This document shows positions 48,371 to 52,639 of a DNA stretch of 52,639 nt, piece after piece. Position 1 is the stretch's first letter. Each line of letters begins with the position of its first letter. The stretch is taken from positions 1 to 52,639 of the forward strand of contig NZ_SULI01000017.1 in assembly GCF_005518135.1 (NCBI RefSeq), written 5' to 3'. The position numbers and the translations under genes were made by a program. The notes beneath the pieces were generated by a model. That model had not been told where the DNA came from. It did no database searches and saw only the letters and a list, made by a program, of their open reading frames with translations. Origin of the DNA: Shimia litoralis. GTDB lineage: Bacteria > Pseudomonadota > Alphaproteobacteria > Rhodobacterales > Rhodobacteraceae.

Positions 48371-49210
48371 ATGCGCCCTATGATCGCGCGAAAAAATACC
48401 GGATTGCCCTTTGAAAAGATGCACGGGCTGGGAAACGATTTTGTCGTCGTGGACGCGCGTGCGCGTGAGATCCCGATGCCCGAAGCATTGGTGAAAGCCA
48501 TCGCAGACCGACATTGCGGTGTTGGCTTCGACCAACTTGCTGTCATTTCCAAGGGGGCGCATGACGCCCATCTGACATTTTATAATGCTGATGGTTCGAT
48601 CTCTGCGGCCTGTGGAAACGCGACGCGCTGTATTGCTCGCAAGCTGATGAATGAAAGCGGTCTTACCACCCTGCGTCTGACCACGGATCGCGGCATGCTT
48701 ATGGCGCGCGATGCGGGCAACGGGTTGACGTCGGTGAACATGGGGCAACCTCAGATGGATTGGCAAGAGATTCCATTGGCCCACGAAATGGATACTTTGC
48801 AGCTGCCAATCGAGGGCGCACCAACGGCGACGGGGATGGGTAATCCGCATTGTACGTTCTTTGTGCCGGATGTGGATGCCGTTGATCTGGCGGCGTTTGG
48901 GGCGCGACATGAACATCACCCGCTCTATCCAGAGCGGACAAATGTACAGATCGCCCAGATCACGGGCCCAGATCGGATTCGGATGCGTGTCTGGGAGCGG
49001 GGCGTGGGAATCACCCTTGCGTCTGGTTCATCGTCATGTGCGACCGCTGTGGCGGCGACGCGCCGCGGGCTGACCGCTCATAAGGTTCAGATCGATCTGG
49101 ATGGTGGTTCGCTGCACATCAACTGGTCCGAGGATGGCGTCTGGATGACTGGCGGCACAACACATGTGTTCTCTGGTGAATTCACACGGGATTTTCTGGA
49201 GTCTATCTGA
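48371..49210 (+). CDS. dapF: Diaminopimelate epimerase, second catalytic cysteine replaced by Ser
   Basis: 279 residues. FEKMHGLGNDFVVVD and the first catalytic cysteine, Cys81 in SAACGNATRC, are family features; VWERGVG-IT matches the second site. There the usual ACGSG reads ASGSS, placing Ser218 (codon TCT, 49022-49024) where E. coli has Cys217. The enzyme interconverts LL- and meso-diaminopimelate for lysine and peptidoglycan. Cys223 five residues later might substitute. It overlaps mtaB by 1 nt. Start ATG 48371 has no clear ribosome site; ATG 48380 is an alternative. Confidence 0.93.
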   Translation: MRPMIARKNTGLPFEKMHGLGNDFVVVDARAREIPMPEALVKAIADRHCGVGFDQLAVISKGAHDAHLTFYNADGSISAACGNATRCIARKLMNESGLTTLRLTTDRGMLMARDAGNGLTSVNMGQPQMDWQEIPLAHEMDTLQLPIEGAPTATGMGNPHCTFFVPDVDAVDLAAFGARHEHHPLYPERTNVQIAQITGPDRIRMRVWERGVGITLASGSSSCATAVAATRRGLTAHKVQIDLDGGSLHINWSEDGVWMTGGTTHVFSGEFTRDFLESI

Positions 49211-50466
49211 TGGCGATGCCCCCCAAGTTCACGACATTGGGATGTCGGTTGAACGCATATGAAACCGAAGCGATGAAAGAGCTTTCCGAGGAAGCGGGCC
49301 TTGAGAATGCCGTCATCGTAAACACCTGTGCGGTGACATCGGAAGCCGTCCGCAAGGCACGCCAAGAAATTCGCAAGCTGCGGCGCGAAAATCCCGATGC
49401 GCGTATCATTGTCACGGGCTGTGCGGCCCAAACCGAACCCGAGACCTTTGCGGCCATGGGCGAAGTCGACAAGGTGATCGGCAATACCGAAAAAATGCAA
49501 CGCGAGACGTGGCAAGGTATGGCTGCCGACTTTGTCGGCGATACCGAAAAGGTACAGGTCGACGACATTATGTCGGTGACCGAGACCGCGGGCCACTTGA
49601 TAGATGGGTTTGGCACGCGCAGCCGCGCATATGTGCAGGTCCAGAATGGGTGTGATCATCGGTGCACGTTCTGCATCATCCCATACGGACGTGGCAATTC
49701 GCGTTCCGTTCCGGCGGGTGTTGTGGTCGATCAGATCAAACGTCTTGTCGACAAAGGCTATAACGAAGTCGTTTTGACGGGCGTGGATCTCACCAGTTGG
49801 GGTGCGGATTTGCCGATGGAGCCACGTTTAGGCGATTTGGTCCTCCGCATTCTCAAACTGGTTCCTGATCTACCAAGGCTGCGCATCTCGTCGATCGACT
49901 CGATCGAAGCAGATGATGCCTTGATGCAGGCAATTGCCACCGAACCACGGCTTATGCCGCATCTTCATCTGTCATTGCAGGCAGGGGACGATATGGTTCT
50001 CAAGCGTATGAAGCGCAGGCACCTGCGTGATGACGCCATTCGGTTCTGTGAAGACGCGCGCAAGCTACGGCCTGATATGACATATGGTGCCGATATCATT
50101 GCGGGCTTTCCGACAGAAACCGAGGCCATGTTTGAAAACAGTCTCAAACTTGTCACCGAATGTAACCTGACATGGTTACATGTGTTTCCGTATTCACCGC
50201 GTCTAGGCACGCCAGCCGCGCGCATGCCACAAGTCAACGGAAACGATATTAAATCCCGTGCTGCGCGCTTGCGCGATATCGGACATACGCAAGTGGAGCA
50301 CCATCTCGCGGCGCAGATAGGCAAGGATCATCATGTCTTGATGGAAAATCCGCATATGGGACGCACCGAGCAGTTTACAGAGGTAAGCTTTGCCAAGGCT
50401 CAAGTTGAAGGCAAAATCGTGGACGCGCGTATATTGGGACGCTCGGGCCACCAGTTGATGGCATAG
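49210..50466 (+). CDS. mtaB: tRNA N6-threonylcarbamoyladenosine methylthiotransferase
   Basis: 418 residues of a radical-SAM methylthiotransferase. The UPF0004 part has GCRLNAYE, NTCAVTSEA and GCAAQ (three Cys of the auxiliary 4Fe-4S cluster); CDHRCTFCIIPYGRG is the C-x3-C-x2-C radical-SAM motif. It adds methylthio to t6A37 of ANN-decoding tRNAs, including Lys. MtaB is favoured over MiaB and RimO because of CRLNAYE and dapF linkage. Starts in TGATGG on the dapF stop. Confidence 0.94.
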   Translation: MAMPPKFTTLGCRLNAYETEAMKELSEEAGLENAVIVNTCAVTSEAVRKARQEIRKLRRENPDARIIVTGCAAQTEPETFAAMGEVDKVIGNTEKMQRETWQGMAADFVGDTEKVQVDDIMSVTETAGHLIDGFGTRSRAYVQVQNGCDHRCTFCIIPYGRGNSRSVPAGVVVDQIKRLVDKGYNEVVLTGVDLTSWGADLPMEPRLGDLVLRILKLVPDLPRLRISSIDSIEADDALMQAIATEPRLMPHLHLSLQAGDDMVLKRMKRRHLRDDAIRFCEDARKLRPDMTYGADIIAGFPTETEAMFENSLKLVTECNLTWLHVFPYSPRLGTPAARMPQVNGNDIKSRAARLRDIGHTQVEHHLAAQIGKDHHVLMENPHMGRTEQFTEVSFAKAQVEGKIVDARILGRSGHQLMA

Positions 50467-50501
50467 GCCGGTGTTGCGCCGCACACAGGAGAAGAGTTGA
50501 C

Positions 50502-51149
50502 ATGTCCCCAATTCTGTACAGCTTTCGCAGATGCCCCTATGCGATGCGCGCACGTCTGGCACTGACAAGCGCGCAAATTCGCGTTGAACTTCGTGAGATT
50601 TTGTTGCGCGACAAAGCGCCAGAGTTTTTGGCGATCTCACCCAGTGCAACGGTTCCTTGCCTGCAAGTCGGTGATCTGATCGTGGATGAAAGTCTGGATA
50701 TTATGATTTGGACGCTCTCACAGGCTGACCCCGAAGGTTTGCTTGATATGCCGGACGTAGGTTACGACATCATCAAAGTTTTCGACGGTCCTTTTAAGAC
50801 GGGACTGGATCGCTACAAATACCATACCCGATATCAGGGGGCTGTGCGCGAGGACGAACGCGCCGCTGCCGCTGCTCATCTGTGGGACCTTGATGCGCGC
50901 CTGAAGGGACAGGCTTGGCTATTTGGTGACAGGCCAACGCTCACTGACCTCGCTGTGTTGCCGTTTGTGCGCCAATTTGCGTTTACCGATAAGGCATGGT
51001 TTGACGCCCAAAACTGGAGGCATGTGCACGCGTGGCTTGAAGCGTTTTTGACCTCGGACCGATTTGGTCAGATTATGACGAAATACCCAAAGTGGGTGTT
51101 GGGAGATGCTCCGGAATACTTTGGCAATCCACTGTCCACAGCCGAATAG
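50502..51149 (+). CDS. Glutathione S-transferase family protein
   Basis: 215 residues. The N-terminal thioredoxin-fold begins ILYSFRRCPYAMRARLAL, with a cysteine at the active-site position, and SPSATVPCLQVGDLIVDESLDIM supplies the cis-Pro and the glutathione-binding Glu-Ser. The C-terminal helical part ends in GDAPEYF. Substrate unknown; a CPYAMRAR active site suggests thiol-transfer (omega- or glutaredoxin-like) chemistry. Follows mtaB by 35 nt. Confidence 0.88.
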   Translation: MSPILYSFRRCPYAMRARLALTSAQIRVELREILLRDKAPEFLAISPSATVPCLQVGDLIVDESLDIMIWTLSQADPEGLLDMPDVGYDIIKVFDGPFKTGLDRYKYHTRYQGAVREDERAAAAAHLWDLDARLKGQAWLFGDRPTLTDLAVLPFVRQFAFTDKAWFDAQNWRHVHAWLEAFLTSDRFGQIMTKYPKWVLGDAPEYFGNPLSTAE

Positions 51150-51194
51150 GTTGGGGCGCCATGGTGACGCCCCAATCATATTATTGGGGGCGCG

Positions 51195-51632
51195 CTAAAA
51201 CTTGGTCAGGTTTTCGCGAAGCGCGCATATCGACAGTGCTGATTGTGCCGCCTCGCGTCCTTTTTCGACAAAATGCGCTGCATATATTGTGTTGTGATGA
51301 TCCGTATCTTGATAGTGGTGTGGGGTCAGAGACACCGATAGAACGGGAATGCCGCTATCAAGACTTGCCCGCATCAAGCCATCTACAACAGCTTGAGCCA
51401 CAAAATCATGGCGATAAATGCCACCATCGACGACCAAAGCCGCTGCGACAACGGCCCGATATCGTCCGGAATTCGCAAGATCGCGTGCCACAAGGGGCAT
51501 TTCAAACGCGCCGGGCACGTCAAAAACATCCACATCGTTGCGGTCAATGAGTTCGCAAAACCCTGCCAATGCTTGATCCACAATCGAACCATGCCAGTTA
51601 GCCTTGATAAATGCGTATCGGGTGGGTGTCAT
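51195..51632 (-). CDS. ribH: 6,7-dimethyl-8-ribityllumazine synthase, type-II-like
   Basis: 145 residues from ATG 51632 with AAAGGAG upstream. RYAFIKANWHGSIVDQALAGF and VFDVPGAFEMPLVARDLA fit the family, and LTPHHYQDTDHHNTIYAAHF, rich in His, is like the RibH2 (decameric) type of Brucella and rhizobia. It condenses the ribityl-uracil with dihydroxybutanone phosphate, the penultimate step to riboflavin. A standalone gene, controlled by the FMN riboswitch immediately upstream. Confidence 0.93.
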   Translation of the reverse strand: MTPTRYAFIKANWHGSIVDQALAGFCELIDRNDVDVFDVPGAFEMPLVARDLANSGRYRAVVAAALVVDGGIYRHDFVAQAVVDGLMRASLDSGIPVLSVSLTPHHYQDTDHHNTIYAAHFVEKGREAAQSALSICALRENLTKF

Positions 51633-51634
51633 AA

Positions 51635-51677
51635 GTGATCTCCTTTCAGGTACAGACACGTCACCCAAGGCGATCAC
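51635..51677 (-). promoter_or_regulatory. Shine-Dalgarno-sequestering hairpin in the ribH leader
   Basis: GTGATCGCCTT (minus strand, 51677-51667) pairs with AAGGAGATCAC (51645-51635): 10 of 11 positions pair, with one mismatch. The second arm contains the ribH ribosome site AAGGAG, so the stem would hide it. It sits between aptamer and start, as expected for a translational expression platform. Confidence 0.7.
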
Positions 51678-51717
51678 GAACGCCAAGTCACAAGCCAAAG
51701 CTCGCGTCTTGTCGTAC

Positions 51718-51872
51718 GTTCTCTTCCATCCGGACTATGACCGTCGGCTCTGGAATTGCACCAGATCTGCTGACATCTCTGTTGCGGTGTGATCCGCGCC
51801 TGAGACCGCTCGCGGGCTCGCAGGATTCAGCCTGCATACCGCCGGTGGGGAATTTCGCCCCGCCCTGAGAAC
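51718..51872 (-). ncRNA. FMN riboswitch (RFN element)
   Basis: Minus strand: CTCAGGGCGGGGCGAAATTCC, CACCGGCGGTA, GAGCCGACGGT and TAGTCCGGATGGAAGAGA are the conserved RFN blocks in order. The closing P1 helix is GTTCTC/GAGAAC at the two ends. It is upstream of ribH and should shut it off when FMN is abundant. About 85 nt separate it from the ribH start. Confidence 0.96.
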
Positions 51873-51938
51873 AGCGCGACCTTGCCAACTTGCTGTAGAC
51901 CTTGCAACATCAAATTTTGGAATTGGAGACCAAACGAC

Positions 51939-52571
51939 ATGCATCCGAATCCTTCTTTCCGAGCGGTTGAGACACAAGAAAATATTGCCTTTGCCCGCGA
52001 ACGCGGGTTTGGAACGCTTGCCGTGTCAATTTCGGGCGAGGTCATGCTGTCGCATATCCCCTTTTTGATTGCCGAAGATGGTCGCAGTCTTGAGCTGCAT
52101 CTGGTTCGCTCAAATCCGATCGCGCGCGCCCTGGGTGACCCCTTGAAAGCCACAATTGCCGTATCTGGCGCCGATAGCTATATCTCGCCGGACTGGTACG
52201 GCATAGAAGATCAGGTGCCGACGTGGAATTACGTGGCGGTGCATCTCAAGGGTGAAATTGAACCCTTACCGCAGGACGCGCTGCCGCCGCTTTTGGGGCG
52301 ATTGTCTGCGCATTTTGAGCAGATGCTTGCCCCGAAACCTGAGTGGACTCAAGACAAGATGTCCCCCGAAGCCCTGACCAAAATGATGCGCATGATTCAG
52401 CCCTTTCGCATGTCGATTGCGGATGTGCAGGGGACTTGGAAACTTGGGCAAAATAAACCCGACGATGTTCGTACACAGGCCGCAGACTTTGTGGCTGGCT
52501 ATGGTCTGGGCAATGAAACTCGCCTTTTGGCGGCCTTAATGCATTCACCAACAGGAAAGATGCCCTCATGA
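51939..52571 (+). CDS. FMN-binding PaiB-like protein
   Basis: 210 residues from ATG 51939 with GGAG 10 nt upstream. MHPNPSFRAVETQENIAFARERGFGTL, LSHIPFLI, HLVRSNPIA and VPTWNYVAVHLKGE match the FMN-binding-2/PaiB family, a split-barrel flavin protein related to a Bacillus transcriptional regulator. Function in proteobacteria is unclear. It is divergent from the FMN riboswitch-ribH unit, so flavin supply and use sit back to back. Its stop overlaps the next gene in ATGA. Confidence 0.85.
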   Translation: MHPNPSFRAVETQENIAFARERGFGTLAVSISGEVMLSHIPFLIAEDGRSLELHLVRSNPIARALGDPLKATIAVSGADSYISPDWYGIEDQVPTWNYVAVHLKGEIEPLPQDALPPLLGRLSAHFEQMLAPKPEWTQDKMSPEALTKMMRMIQPFRMSIADVQGTWKLGQNKPDDVRTQAADFVAGYGLGNETRLLAALMHSPTGKMPS

Positions 52572-52639
52572 AACTAATTTCTGCCAGTGCCTCGCCGTTT
52601 GTGCGCAAGGTGCGCGTCCTGCTCCATGAAACCAACCAA
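52568..52639 (+). CDS. Glutathione S-transferase family protein (5' part only)
   Basis: 24 codons from ATG 52568 to the right edge. The start MKLISASASPFVRKVRVLLHE is typical of GST N-terminal domains, with Ser at the active-site position. It overlaps the PaiB-like stop by 4 nt, so the two are probably co-translated. Confidence 0.75.
   Translation, partial: MKLISASASPFVRKVRVLLHETNQ

Overview
The window looks like a chromosomal segment of a marine Rhodobacteraceae (Roseobacter-group) alphaproteobacterium. This is inferred from gene content and protein style: kdsD-lptC-lptA-lptB-hpf-ptsN in that order, a flgE-flgK-flgL-flgI block led by motB, CtrA-like boxes upstream of flagellar genes, a type-II-like lumazine synthase behind an FMN riboswitch, RTX nonapeptide proteins and an IS66 element. 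No 16S rRNA is present, so the genus is not determined.

Layout. 1-2.0 kb (minus): an asparagine synthetase cut by the window edge and a membrane protein resembling the C-terminal half of an O-antigen polymerase/ligase. 2.3-9.7 kb (plus): galU, galE, a GT4, a GT2-like enzyme, a Core-2/I-branching-type enzyme and a protein with two sulfotransferase-like modules, tightly spaced like an operon for a branched, possibly sulfated polysaccharide. 9.7-15.6 kb (minus): the conserved LPS-export/Kdo block (ptsN, hpf, lptB, lptA, lptC, kdsD, an RNase D-like gene) followed by a GT2. 15.7-21.1 kb (plus): dTDP-rhamnose genes rfbCBDA, ugd and a priming sugar-phosphate transferase.

21.0-28.4 kb is a damaged stretch. 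A complete IS66 element sits inside the 3' end of the priming transferase gene, flanked by a 7-of-8 target duplication. The next gene (beta-propeller-like plus RTX repeats) is frameshifted. A UDP-galactopyranose mutase gene is frameshifted at a T5 run and fused by a deletion to the 3' part of a second GT2-like gene. 28.6-32.3 kb (minus) holds an intact wza-wzb-wzc export and control operon.

32.6-38.4 kb (minus): motB, flgE, flgK, flgL, flgI, with CtrA-like boxes upstream of motB and flgE. 38.5-46.2 kb: plsC, then tamA-tamB (outer-membrane assembly) and an M20 peptidase. 46.4-52.6 kb: tRNA-Lys with promoter and terminator, a secreted ClpP-fold/PAN protein of unknown role, dapF-mtaB-GST, ribH under an FMN riboswitch with a likely Shine-Dalgarno-sequestering hairpin, an FMN-binding PaiB-like gene and the start of another GST.

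Taken together, the window encodes precursor synthesis (UDP-Glc, UDP-Gal, UDP-GlcA, dTDP-Rha), several transferases and a Wza/Wzb/Wzc secretion route for a surface polysaccharide. Parts of that pathway (the priming enzyme tail, the mutase, one transferase, perhaps the polymerase) appear to be decaying or rearranged. The least explained genes are the two-module sulfotransferase with its neighbouring transferases and the ClpP-fold/PAN protein.
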